This document shows positions 23,498 through 31,415 of a DNA stretch of 64,000 nt, piece by piece (within the stretch, counting starts at the first letter, position 1; the number at the start of each line of letters is the position of its first letter). The DNA lies in NCBI RefSeq assembly GCF_005893125.1, contig NZ_VCJS01000045.1:1-64000 (forward strand), in the 5' to 3' direction. Position numbers and translations under genes: made by a program. The notes under the pieces were generated by a model that was not told the origin of the DNA, ran no database searches, and saw only the letters and a program-made list of their open reading frames with translations. The DNA comes from Nonomuraea basaltis. Its GTDB lineage: Bacteria; Actinomycetota; Actinomycetes; Streptosporangiales; Streptosporangiaceae.

Positions 23498-24709
23498 TCA
23501 CAATCCCGGCTCGGGGCCGGCGGGGATGGCCGGGACCGTGGCGGAGATTCCGGTGCCCTGGCCGGGGGCGGACTCGAGCTCGAAGTTCCCGGCCAGGCGG
23601 GTGATGCGCTGGCGCATCGCGATGAGGCCGAAGCCTTCCCCATCCGTCACCTCCGGCATGAAGCCAGAGCCGTCGTCGCGTACGTCCAGCGCCACCACAT
23701 CGTCCATGTACGAAAGGGTGAGTCCGACGCGACCGGCCGAGGCGTGCTTGGCGACGTTGGCCAGCGCCTCCTGGGCCACCCGCAGCAGGGACGTCTCCAC
23801 CTCCGCGTGCAGCGGACGCGGATCGCCGGTGATCGACACGGAGGCGGGCACGCCCGAGTTCCGCGACCAGTTCGCCGCGAGGTCCGCCAGCACGGTCCCC
23901 AGCTCCGCCTCGTGCTGCAGCGGCGCTGGGCGCAGCGCCTGCACGGAGCGACGGGCCTCGGTCAGGCTCTCCCTGGCCGTGGCCTGCACCGTGTCCAGGC
24001 GTGGGCGAGCCGAAGGTGGCACGTCCCCGATCGCCTCGAGCTGGGTGAGGATGGCGGTCAGGCCCTGCGCGATGGTGTCGTGGATCTCCCTGGCCATCCG
24101 CTGCCGCTCCTCCAGCACGCCGGCCTCGCGGGCCCGGGTCAGCAGCTGGGCCTGGAGGTTCGCGTTCTCGTCGGCGAGCGCGACCAGCTTGGCGCTCGTC
24201 TCCCGCAACTCCGCGATCATCACCTTGCGCTGGTCGTTCTGGTCGGAGATGGTCTTGATGATCAGACCGACCGTGGAGGCGGCCAGCACCCCGACGACGA
24301 AGGAGCCGAGCAGCTCGACCGGAGTGCGCCCGAGCTGGGGGCGGGCGGCGATCAGCACACCGACCGTCACGGCCACCCCGCCGTACGCCCACCACCCGGG
24401 CAGCAGGGCGAAACACTGGACGAACGCCCCCAGCCCCGTCACCGTGAACACCGTGTCGATCCTGACCAGGGCCCCGACGACGGCGAGCAGGACCACGAAG
24501 TAGGCGATCAGCACCACCGGGCGGGTGATCCAGCCGGGGTGGGAGGTCACCATCAGCCAGTGCCAGGCCACCGCGAACAGCGCCAGGACCAGCACCTCCA
24601 GCCGCCACTCCCGCAGCAGGGCGAAGAGCGCGGGCAGGAGGACGAGCAGGTACGGCAGCGCGCCCTGGACCCGGTCCCAGCGCGACAGGCCCGAGCCGGT
24701 CGTCACCAT
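23498..24709 (-). CDS. HisKA_3-type sensor histidine kinase
   Basis: A 403-residue membrane kinase. Five to six hydrophobic segments fill residues 20-160, with little extracellular sequence, followed by a coiled-coil (about 165-200). The dimerisation helix holds the phospho-acceptor His in QRMAREIHDTIAQGL, and the ATPase domain has VAQEALANVAKHA and LDVRDDGSGF. Such intramembrane-sensing kinases usually detect changes in the lipid bilayer or sensed drugs through the transporter. The ATG overlaps the end of the permease gene by seven bases. Partner of the regulator immediately downstream. Confidence 0.92.
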   Translation of the reverse strand: MVTTGSGLSRWDRVQGALPYLLVLLPALFALLREWRLEVLVLALFAVAWHWLMVTSHPGWITRPVVLIAYFVVLLAVVGALVRIDTVFTVTGLGAFVQCFALLPGWWAYGGVAVTVGVLIAARPQLGRTPVELLGSFVVGVLAASTVGLIIKTISDQNDQRKVMIAELRETSAKLVALADENANLQAQLLTRAREAGVLEERQRMAREIHDTIAQGLTAILTQLEAIGDVPPSARPRLDTVQATARESLTEARRSVQALRPAPLQHEAELGTVLADLAANWSRNSGVPASVSITGDPRPLHAEVETSLLRVAQEALANVAKHASAGRVGLTLSYMDDVVALDVRDDGSGFMPEVTDGEGFGLIAMRQRITRLAGNFELESAPGQGTGISATVPAIPAGPEPGL

Positions 24710-25428
24710 CGGAACGTCCTGAGGGCGACGCCACCCGCGACGATCGAGATCGCGACCATGACGCCCAGCGTAAGCGGTGACGTGGGGCCGCCGGCCCAGC
24801 CGTCGCGGATCGCCTGGACTGCCGGGGCCATGGGGAGGAGGTCGCCGATGGCGCGCATCGAGCCGGACATGGTCTCCCGGGGGATCATGGCGCCGGACAG
24901 GAACACCATCGGGAAGAACACGCCCAGCCCGATCACGGTCGCGGCGCGGCCGGTGGGGACGAGGGCGCCGAGGAGGAGCCCGATGGAGCCGAGGCTGAGC
25001 GCGCTCAGCAGCCACGCCACCAGAACGCCCGCGAAGTTCGCCGGCGCGGTCAGGCCGTACGCCACCAGGCCGATGACGATCAGCAGCGCCGAGCCGAGCA
25101 CCGCCAGCAGCATGTGCGCCGCCCACTGGGCCACGAACAGCGTCGCGCGAGAGGCAGGAGTGGCGCGCAGCCGCTTCAGGACCCGGCGCTCCCGGTACTG
25201 GGCCAGCGTGGCGGGGAGCACGACCAGCGCGGCCAGGCCGATGACGAACGCGGTCAGCATCGGCACCGTGGCGTCGATCAGCGGCGTCCCGCCCTGCAGG
25301 GGCTTGTTGCCGCCGCGCAGCTTGACCCAGAGCATGATCGCCGGGAAGACGAGCGCGAAAAAGGCCGACATCGGGTCACGGACGATCAGCTTGAGTTCGA
25401 CGGCGATGACGTTCGTGAGGCCTTTCAT
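24703..25428 (-). CDS. ABC-2 type transporter permease
   Basis: A 241-residue membrane protein with six hydrophobic segments, starting MKGLTNVIAVELKLIVRDP. It has the family pattern EYR-like loop YRERRVLKRLRATPASR after the second helix, which contacts the ATPase, and GLGVFFPMVFLSGAMIP before the last helices. The start overlaps the ATPase stop by ATGA and its stop overlaps the kinase start, so all four genes are co-translated. With the ATPase it forms a DrrAB-like efflux pump, probably for hydrophobic compounds. Confidence 0.92.
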   Translation of the reverse strand: MKGLTNVIAVELKLIVRDPMSAFFALVFPAIMLWVKLRGGNKPLQGGTPLIDATVPMLTAFVIGLAALVVLPATLAQYRERRVLKRLRATPASRATLFVAQWAAHMLLAVLGSALLIVIGLVAYGLTAPANFAGVLVAWLLSALSLGSIGLLLGALVPTGRAATVIGLGVFFPMVFLSGAMIPRETMSGSMRAIGDLLPMAPAVQAIRDGWAGGPTSPLTLGVMVAISIVAGGVALRTFRW

Positions 25429-26144
25429 GCCATTTCCCTTTCGGTCAGAGCGAAGTACGCGTTCTCCAGCGAGTCGGTTCCCGCCTTCGCGATCAGCTCC
25501 CGCGGGCTGCCCTCGGCGATGACGTGGCCGCGGTCGACGATGGCGAGGCGGTCGCACAGCGCCTGGGCCTCGTCCATGAAGTGGGTGACCAGCACGACGG
25601 TGACGCCGCGCTCGCGCATCTCGCGGATGAGGCCCCACGTGGTACGGCGGGCGGCGGGGTCCAGGCCGGTGGTGAGCTCGTCGAGGAAGACGACCTCCGG
25701 GTTGCCGACCAGGGCCAGCGCGATGAACAGGCGCTGCTTCCAGCCACCGGACAGGTTCGCGAAACGGGCGCGCTTCCGGTCTGCGAGTCCCCATTCGTCC
25801 ATGACCGCTCGCCAGTCGGCTGGCTTGTCGTAGAAGGAGGCGTACATCCTTAATGCCTCGCCGACCTTGATCGCGTCGGGGAGTGCCGCCTCCTGCAGCT
25901 GGGCGCCGATGCGCTGGAGGAGCTCGCGCCGGTCGTCGTGCGGGTCCAGGCCGAGCACGCGCAGCGTGCCGCCGTCCGGCCGGCGCAGTCCGGAGGCGCA
26001 CTCCACGAGGGTGGTCTTGCCCGCGCCGTTGGGGCCGGCGATGCCGAAGATCTCGCCGCGCTCCACCGTCAGGGAGACGCCGTCGACCGCCTTGCCCGTC
26101 TTGTAGCTCTTGCTCAGGTGGTTGATCTCGATGATCGCTGTCAT
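25425..26144 (-). CDS. ABC transporter ATP-binding protein (drug-efflux type)
   Basis: A 239-residue ATPase with Walker A GPNGAGKTT, a Q-loop at QLQEAALP, signature LSGGWKQRLF, Walker B VVFLDELTTGLDP and H-loop VLVTHFMDEA. It has Glu-Leu in place of the common EPTTGLDP motif. It resembles CcmA/DrrA-type drug exporters. The ATG at 26144 is favoured; an upstream ATG at 26180 would add 12 residues. First gene of the four-gene operon with permease, kinase and regulator; it powers the permease at the inner membrane face. Confidence 0.92.
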   Translation of the reverse strand: MTAIIEINHLSKSYKTGKAVDGVSLTVERGEIFGIAGPNGAGKTTLVECASGLRRPDGGTLRVLGLDPHDDRRELLQRIGAQLQEAALPDAIKVGEALRMYASFYDKPADWRAVMDEWGLADRKRARFANLSGGWKQRLFIALALVGNPEVVFLDELTTGLDPAARRTTWGLIREMRERGVTVVLVTHFMDEAQALCDRLAIVDRGHVIAEGSPRELIAKAGTDSLENAYFALTEREMA

Positions 26145-26329
26145 GTTCTGAGCCTCGCTGGCGCGCGCCGCCACCGACATCCACCGATCGGTTGATGGGG
26201 GTCAGCCCTTCCGGCCCGTAGCCGATCCGCAGGCGATCGTAACGCTCCCGCTCCAGGGTGAGGTCAACCGTCCGGCGTCCGCCGGTGTTCTCCCTCCGCC
26301 CGGCGTTTCCCCCGCTCCTCTGGAGTCCC

Positions 26330-27802
26330 ATGTTCGCCCTGCCCGTCGTACTGGTCGCCGTGTACATGACCACGCTCGACTTCTTCGTCGCCAACCTGGC
26401 CGTGCCGTCGATCCGGGCCGGCCTGGGCACGGGCGACGCCGCCGCGCAGCTCGTGATCGCCGGGTACGGGCTCGCGTACGCCGCCGGCCTGATCGTCTCC
26501 GGGCGGCTCGGCGACCTGTACGGACATCGCCGCGTGTTCGCCATCGGGCTGGCGCTGTTCACGGTGGCGTCGGCGGCGTGCGGGCTCGCCCCCGACGCCG
26601 TGACGCTGGTGCTGGCCAGAGTCGTCCAGGGGATCGCGGCCGCGCTGCTCGCGCCGCAGGTGCTCGCGCTGCTCGGCGTCCTGTACAAGGGCCCGGCTCT
26701 GGCCAGGGCGTTCGGCTGGTACGGCACCGCCGTCGGCCTGGCGGGCGTGAGCGGGCAGGCGGTCGGCGGGCTGCTGGTGGCGGCCGATCCCCTCGGGCTG
26801 GGCTGGCGAGCCTGCTTCCTGGTCAACGTACCGGTCGGCGTGGCGGCGCTGGCGCTGACCGGGCGGCTGCTCCCCCGCACCGCCGGCTCCGGCACGCGGC
26901 GCGACCTCGACCTACCCGGGGCGGCATTGGTCGCGGCCGGGCTGGTGGCCGTCGTGCTGCCGCTGGTCGAGGGGCGGGAGCAGGGCTGGCCGCCGTGGAC
27001 GTGGCTGTGCCTGGCGTCCTCGGCGCCGGTCCTGGTCGCCTTCGTACGGAGGCAGCGGCGGCTCGCGGCCTCCGGGCGGGCGCCGCTGCTCGATCTGGCG
27101 GTGTTCGGGGAGAGGGGGTTCGCAGGCGGGCTGGTGGCGGTGGCGCTGTTGTTCGGGACGTCGGCGGGACTGTCTTTCGTGCTCGCCCTGTACCTGCAGG
27201 AAGGTCTCGGCCTGAGTCCGCTGGCCGCCGGAACCTTGTGCACCGCGCTGAACGCGGGCTTCTTCCTCGGCTCCCTCCGGGCCAACCGGGTGCCGCCGGG
27301 GATCGCCGCGCTGGCGCTGGTGGCGGGGCTGGCGCTGTTAGGTCACGTGGTCGGGCGGGACGCGGGGGCGTACCAGATCGCTCTGGCGCTGCTCGTGACG
27401 GGGAGTGGGATGGGGCTGCTGATGTCGCCGCTGATCTCCCGGGTCCTGTCATCGGTACGGCGGGAGCGGGCGGGCGCCGCGGCCGGGGTGCTCGGGACCG
27501 TGCAGGAGGCCGGAGGAGTGCTCGGCGGCACGGTCGCCGGGGGCGCGTTCTTCGGTGCGCTGGGCGGCGGATGGGACGCCGCGGCGCTGGCCGGGCTCGC
27601 AGTGGTGATGGTGGGTGCGCTCGGCGTGCTGGCCCATTGCGTGGCGCGTTCGAGGCCGGCCCTGCGTCCGAGGCGGGTCGCAGATCCGAGGCGCGTCGCA
27701 GATCCGAGGCGGGTCGCGCCTTTGGGGCGAACGGGGTCGCGGCCGGCGGTGGCGGGGACGGGCGAGGTGGCGGGCCGATCCTGTCCTGCCACGCGGCCGT
27801 GA
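26330..27802 (+). CDS. MFS transporter (14-helix type) with repetitive tail
   Basis: A 490-residue exporter of the DHA2 type: helix 1 VYMTTLDFFVANLAVPSIRA, loop GRLGDLYGHRRVFAIG, and motif C GLAGVSGQAVGGLLVA. The C-terminus after residue 445 is unusual: nearly identical repeats of RRVADP encoded by 18-base units (about 27669-27720) and then a Pro/Arg-rich tail, probably cytoplasmic. The ATG at 26330 is preceded by CTGGAG; an upstream start at 26258 is less likely. It runs away from the ABC operon; the shared gap has no clear operator. Confidence 0.88.
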   Translation: MFALPVVLVAVYMTTLDFFVANLAVPSIRAGLGTGDAAAQLVIAGYGLAYAAGLIVSGRLGDLYGHRRVFAIGLALFTVASAACGLAPDAVTLVLARVVQGIAAALLAPQVLALLGVLYKGPALARAFGWYGTAVGLAGVSGQAVGGLLVAADPLGLGWRACFLVNVPVGVAALALTGRLLPRTAGSGTRRDLDLPGAALVAAGLVAVVLPLVEGREQGWPPWTWLCLASSAPVLVAFVRRQRRLAASGRAPLLDLAVFGERGFAGGLVAVALLFGTSAGLSFVLALYLQEGLGLSPLAAGTLCTALNAGFFLGSLRANRVPPGIAALALVAGLALLGHVVGRDAGAYQIALALLVTGSGMGLLMSPLISRVLSSVRRERAGAAAGVLGTVQEAGGVLGGTVAGGAFFGALGGGWDAAALAGLAVVMVGALGVLAHCVARSRPALRPRRVADPRRVADPRRVAPLGRTGSRPAVAGTGEVAGRSCPATRP

Positions 27803-27817
27803 TTCACGTGAATCACG
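27798..27817. promoter_or_regulatory. Perfect 20-bp palindrome at the MFS stop codon
   Basis: The half CGTGATTCAC is followed at once by its exact reverse complement, centred at 27807/27808. It overlaps the stop codon of the MFS gene and lies between convergent genes. There is no loop, so it is poor as an RNA terminator and better explained as a binding site for a dimeric protein, or as a chance product of selection at gene ends. Confidence 0.5.
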
Positions 27818-27935
27818 AGCGCTGATCGAGCCCACCGGAGGGCGTGCCCTGCTCGGCCCATGGCGCCGCGCCTCCCCCGGCACCCGTCTTCGGCATTCCA
27901 CACGGCGGCGGGACGGGCTGCGGCTTGCCGCCGGC

Positions 27936-29273
27936 TCAGCCGTACCGGCCGCGTGACGGCGGGCGCAGGGCGGCGGCGAGGTCGTCGGCCAGCGGCGGGA
28001 TGTCGCCGGGCCGCAGGGGCGAGACGGTGAGGCGGATTGCGGGCGGCGTGCCGACGCGGTTGCGCGCGCCCGGCGCGACGGCCCAGCCGCGCGCCAGAAG
28101 GCGGGTGATCGCGGCGGCCTCGTCCGCGACGGGCACCCACACGTTGAGCCCGGTACGGCCGTGCGCCGGGATGCCGCGTGCGGCCAGCGCCGCGACCAAT
28201 CCGTCCCGGCGCTCGGCGTACGAGGCCGCCACCACGGCGGTGTCCACCGCCTCGGTACACCACAGGTGGGCCACGGCCCGCTGCAGCAGATGGCTGACCC
28301 AGCCCGCGGCCAGCCGTTGCCGTCCGCGCAGCCGGTCCAGCGTGACCTGGTCGCCGGTGATCAGCGCGAGCCGCAGGTCGGGGCCGAACGCCTTGGCCGT
28401 CGAGCGGACGAGCATCCAGCGCGCCGTGACGCCGGCCAGCGGATGCAGGGGGACGTCCACGAACCCGTCGCCGTGGTCGTCCTCGACGAGAAGGACACCC
28501 GGGTGCGCCGCCAGCAGCTCACGCAAAGCCGCGGCGCGCTCGGCGGTGACGGCGGCGCCGGTCGGGTTCTGCGCGCGGGCCGTGATCACCGCGGCCCGCG
28601 CGCCCGCCCGCAGCGCCTTCCCCAGCTCGTCGGGCAGCGGGCCGTCGTCGTCGTGCCGCATCGGCACGGGACGCAGGCCCAGCGCACCGACCAGGTCGAG
28701 CAGGGCCGACCAGCCAGGGTCCTCCACGGCGACCGCGTCGCCAGGACGCAGGTGGGCGGCCAGGACGCGTTCGACCGCGTCGAGGGTGCCCGAGGTGATC
28801 GCCAGCGGCGCCACCGGCACGCCGTCCCTGCGCAGGCGGGCGCCGGCCAGGGCGAGGAGCTCCTCGTCGTCGTCCGTGCCGTACATGGCCGGCCGATCCT
28901 GGTGCGCACGGGCCGCCGCGGCGAGGGCCTCGTGCAGGGACGGCAGCAGGGCGGGGTCGGGGTTGCCCTTGGACAGGTCGCGTACGCCCGGCGGCACCTC
29001 GATGCGGATGTCCTCGCGGGCCGTGCTGGCCGGCCGCGGCCTGACCCGGGTGCCCCGCCGCCCGGCGGTCTCCACGATGCCGCGCTCGCGCAGCAGCCGG
29101 TAGGCGGCCGCCGCCGTGTTGGGGCTGACCTGGGCCAGCGCGGCCATCTCGCGCACCGGGGGAAGCGCCGTGCCCGGCGGCAACCGGCCCTCGGACACCG
29201 CGGCCTCGACCCCGGCCGCAATATCGCTGGCCGTCCCGCCAGTAATTCGATATTTTTCTAGCACAAAAGCCAT
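27936..29273 (-). CDS. MocR/PdxR-type regulator (GntR helix fused to aminotransferase)
   Basis: A 445-residue one-component regulator. The N-terminal GntR winged helix (residues 10-75) reads LPPVREMAALAQVSPNTAAAAYRLL. The rest is a fold-type I aminotransferase-like domain that binds pyridoxal phosphate: ARAQNPTGAAVTAE, the LVEDDHGDGF stretch with the cofactor Asp, and the Schiff-base Lys in VRSTAKAFGPDLR. Such proteins sense PLP or amino compounds. It is divergent from the PaiB-like gene, with only 25 bases between the two start codons, so one bound protein would control both. Confidence 0.92.
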   Translation of the reverse strand: MAFVLEKYRITGGTASDIAAGVEAAVSEGRLPPGTALPPVREMAALAQVSPNTAAAAYRLLRERGIVETAGRRGTRVRPRPASTAREDIRIEVPPGVRDLSKGNPDPALLPSLHEALAAAARAHQDRPAMYGTDDDEELLALAGARLRRDGVPVAPLAITSGTLDAVERVLAAHLRPGDAVAVEDPGWSALLDLVGALGLRPVPMRHDDDGPLPDELGKALRAGARAAVITARAQNPTGAAVTAERAAALRELLAAHPGVLLVEDDHGDGFVDVPLHPLAGVTARWMLVRSTAKAFGPDLRLALITGDQVTLDRLRGRQRLAAGWVSHLLQRAVAHLWCTEAVDTAVVAASYAERRDGLVAALAARGIPAHGRTGLNVWVPVADEAAAITRLLARGWAVAPGARNRVGTPPAIRLTVSPLRPGDIPPLADDLAAALRPPSRGRYG

Positions 29274-29298
29274 TATGTACTAATACAAGAGGATTTAG

Positions 29299-29922
29299 AT
29301 GCTCATTCACCCATGGGACGCGGCCCGCGACAGGAACGAGTGGAGGAGCTGGCTGCGTACGCGCGACTTCGGCCAGCTGGCGGCGAACGGCGTGACCGGC
29401 GGCCCACCGGTCGTGGTGCCGACGCATTTCCTGTTCGACGGCGACATGGAGATCGTGCTTCACCTGGCCAGGCCCAACCCGATCTGGTCGGCGCTGGAGG
29501 CCAACCCGGCGGTGGTGGTGAGCGTGCATGACGACTACGCCTACATCCCGTCCACGTGGCGCTCGGACTCCCCCGCCAACGGCGTGCCGACCAGCTACTA
29601 CGCCTCCGTGCAGCTGACGTGCGCGGCGCGGATCGTGGACGACAAGGAGGGCAAGGCGGAGATCCTGCGCCGCCAGCTGGCACACCACCAGCCGGACGGC
29701 GGGCACGGCGTGATGGCCGCCGACGAGGGGCCGTACCGGAAGATGCTGTCCGCGATCCGGGGGCTGCGGCTGGAGGTGGTGGGGGTGCGGGCCAAGTTCA
29801 AGTACGACGACCACCGGCCCGCCGAGTTCCGCGAGCGGATCGCGGCTGGGCTGGCCGAGCGGGACCTGCCGGGGGACGCGGGGGCGCGGGCGCAGCAGCT
29901 CAGGCGAATGGCCGCTGGATAG
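29299..29922 (+). CDS. PaiB-like FMN-binding protein
   Basis: A 207-residue protein of the PaiB/FMN-binding split-barrel family: MLIHPWDAARDRNEWRSWL at the start, PTHFLFDGD, LHLARPNPIW, VSVHDDYAYIPSTW and the C-terminal FKYDDHRP. Members were first named as negative regulators of sporulation and protease genes in Bacillus, though many are probably flavin-binding enzymes. It is transcribed divergently from the MocR regulator, a common pairing, and AGAGGA precedes the ATG. The partner regulator may sense a substrate that this protein handles. Confidence 0.9.
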   Translation: MLIHPWDAARDRNEWRSWLRTRDFGQLAANGVTGGPPVVVPTHFLFDGDMEIVLHLARPNPIWSALEANPAVVVSVHDDYAYIPSTWRSDSPANGVPTSYYASVQLTCAARIVDDKEGKAEILRRQLAHHQPDGGHGVMAADEGPYRKMLSAIRGLRLEVVGVRAKFKYDDHRPAEFRERIAAGLAERDLPGDAGARAQQLRRMAAG

Positions 29923-30010
29923 CCGCCTGAGCCGGCCCGCGCTTGCCGATGCCGGTTGTTGTGGTTGTGTCCGAAGTTACTGGCGAAACGGTGAGCGTTA
30001 GGGTGATCGT

Positions 30011-30475
30011 ATGACTGGGCAGGACGGCCCCGATCGCGAGCAGGTGCTCGACTGGGTCGAGCGGGTGGGGACGTTCGTCTCCGAGGAGTGGGGGCTCGCC
30101 CCCATCACCGGCCGCGTCCTGGGCTGGCTCATGGCCTGCGACCCGCCGGAGCAGACCGCCGGCGACATCGCCGAGGCGATCGGCGCGAGCCGCGCGTCGC
30201 TCACCACGAACATGCACCTTCTGACGTCCATCAAACTGATCCGGCGGCTCCGCAAGCCCGGGGAGCGGAACGTCTACTACCAGATCGAGGACGACGCCTG
30301 GTCCAAGGTCATCCGGCAGAAGCTCGCCGCGTTCATCGCGTTCGACGAGCTGGCCGCCGAGGGCCTGCGGCTGGGCTGGACCGACGAGGCGCAGACCAGG
30401 CGCATCCGCTCGGCCAGGCTCTCCATGGCCGCCCTGGCCGAGGTCCTCGACCGGACCGCGACCAAGAACGGCTGA
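30011..30475 (+). CDS. GbsR/MarR-family transcriptional regulator
   Basis: A 154-residue winged-helix regulator. The helix-turn-helix reads QTAGDIAEAIGASRASLTTNMHLL (about residues 50-75) and the wing IRRLRKPGERNVYYQI. It lacks the C-terminal signature of GbsR but its length and the long N-terminal helix suit the GbsR/MarR group. It follows the PaiB-like gene by 88 bases in the same direction and could share its transcript or have its own promoter. The regulated gene is not evident. Confidence 0.88.
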   Translation: MTGQDGPDREQVLDWVERVGTFVSEEWGLAPITGRVLGWLMACDPPEQTAGDIAEAIGASRASLTTNMHLLTSIKLIRRLRKPGERNVYYQIEDDAWSKVIRQKLAAFIAFDELAAEGLRLGWTDEAQTRRIRSARLSMAALAEVLDRTATKNG

Positions 30476-30578
30476 ATCCCCCGGCGGTTCCCTGCGCGAC
30501 GCAGAGGTCCCGCCGAGCGCCGCCGCGCCGAGCTGGTGGACCGGTTCGAGCTCCCGCCGGTGACGGCAGGACCGGCCG

Positions 30579-31292
30579 TCAGGGGGCCGGCGTCGGGAGT
30601 TCCGGCTGGGCGCCGGTCGCCAGCCTCTGCGCCCGCCGTACGATCTCACCGCTCCAGACGTCCGGCACCACGGTGAACGCCCCTGCGCGCACCGCCGCCA
30701 GCGCGTTGTCGGCGATGTCCGCCGGATCTTCGCCTTCGGGCGACATGCCGCTGCGAACGAGAGCCGGGCAGAGCAACGTCACCCCGATCGGCGTGCCGGC
30801 GAGCGCCTGAGCGGCCTGCTCGGCGATGGCGACGACAGCATGCTTGGAAGGGGCGTACGCACCCCCGGCCGGGAACGTCACCAGCCCCGCCAGCGAGGCG
30901 GTGATCAGGATGTGCCCCGGCCGCCCGCTCTCGAGCAACCGCGGAACGAACGCCCGCAGCCCGTTGACCACGCCGCCCACGTTCACCGCGAACACGTGGT
31001 CCCAGTCCGCGGCGCCCACCTCCCACGGCACGCCGACGTCCTTGCCGACGATGCCGGCGTTGAGGCACACCAGGTCAACGCCCGGCGCAGCGGCGGCGAG
31101 CGCGTCCATCGCCCCGGCGTCCGAGACATCGGTCGGGACGGCCTGGCCATCCAACTCCGCCGCGACGGAAGCGAGCCCCGCCGCGTCGAGGTCGGCGAGC
31201 ACGAGCCGAGCCCCGGCCGCGCGCAGACGGCCGGCAAGGGCTCTGCCTATTCCACTGGCGGCGCCAGTGACAACAGCACTGGTGATATCCAT
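30579..31292 (-). CDS. Short-chain dehydrogenase/reductase
   Basis: A 237-residue Rossmann-fold oxidoreductase. The cofactor motif is VVTGAASGIGRALAG, the acidic residue in LVLADLDAAG suggests NAD(H), NAG appears in CLNAGIVG, and the catalytic Ser and Tyr-x3-Lys are in LITASLAG and YAPSKHAVV. Classical SDR length. The substrate is unknown. It is transcribed toward the GbsR gene and away from the Ada-AlkA gene; the 123-base gap to the latter holds no clear operator. Confidence 0.9.
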   Translation of the reverse strand: MDITSAVVTGAASGIGRALAGRLRAAGARLVLADLDAAGLASVAAELDGQAVPTDVSDAGAMDALAAAAPGVDLVCLNAGIVGKDVGVPWEVGAADWDHVFAVNVGGVVNGLRAFVPRLLESGRPGHILITASLAGLVTFPAGGAYAPSKHAVVAIAEQAAQALAGTPIGVTLLCPALVRSGMSPEGEDPADIADNALAAVRAGAFTVVPDVWSGEIVRRAQRLATGAQPELPTPAP

Positions 31293-31415
31293 GGTCGCCC
31301 ATTGTCTCCCATGAACAGCCCCGCCACCCCCAGCCGCATCCCGCTTAGCTGATCAAGACGCTTGATGTCCGATGGTCACTAGTGAGAGAGGCGAGGAGCA
31401 GGAAAAGTAGGGCAC

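Noticed and set aside
25429..27285. N-terminal 600 codons of the long minus-strand frame that contains the ABC-2 permease
   Set aside because: Only the part after the ATG at 25428 is protein-like. The rest is antisense to the MFS gene and out of frame with the ATPase.
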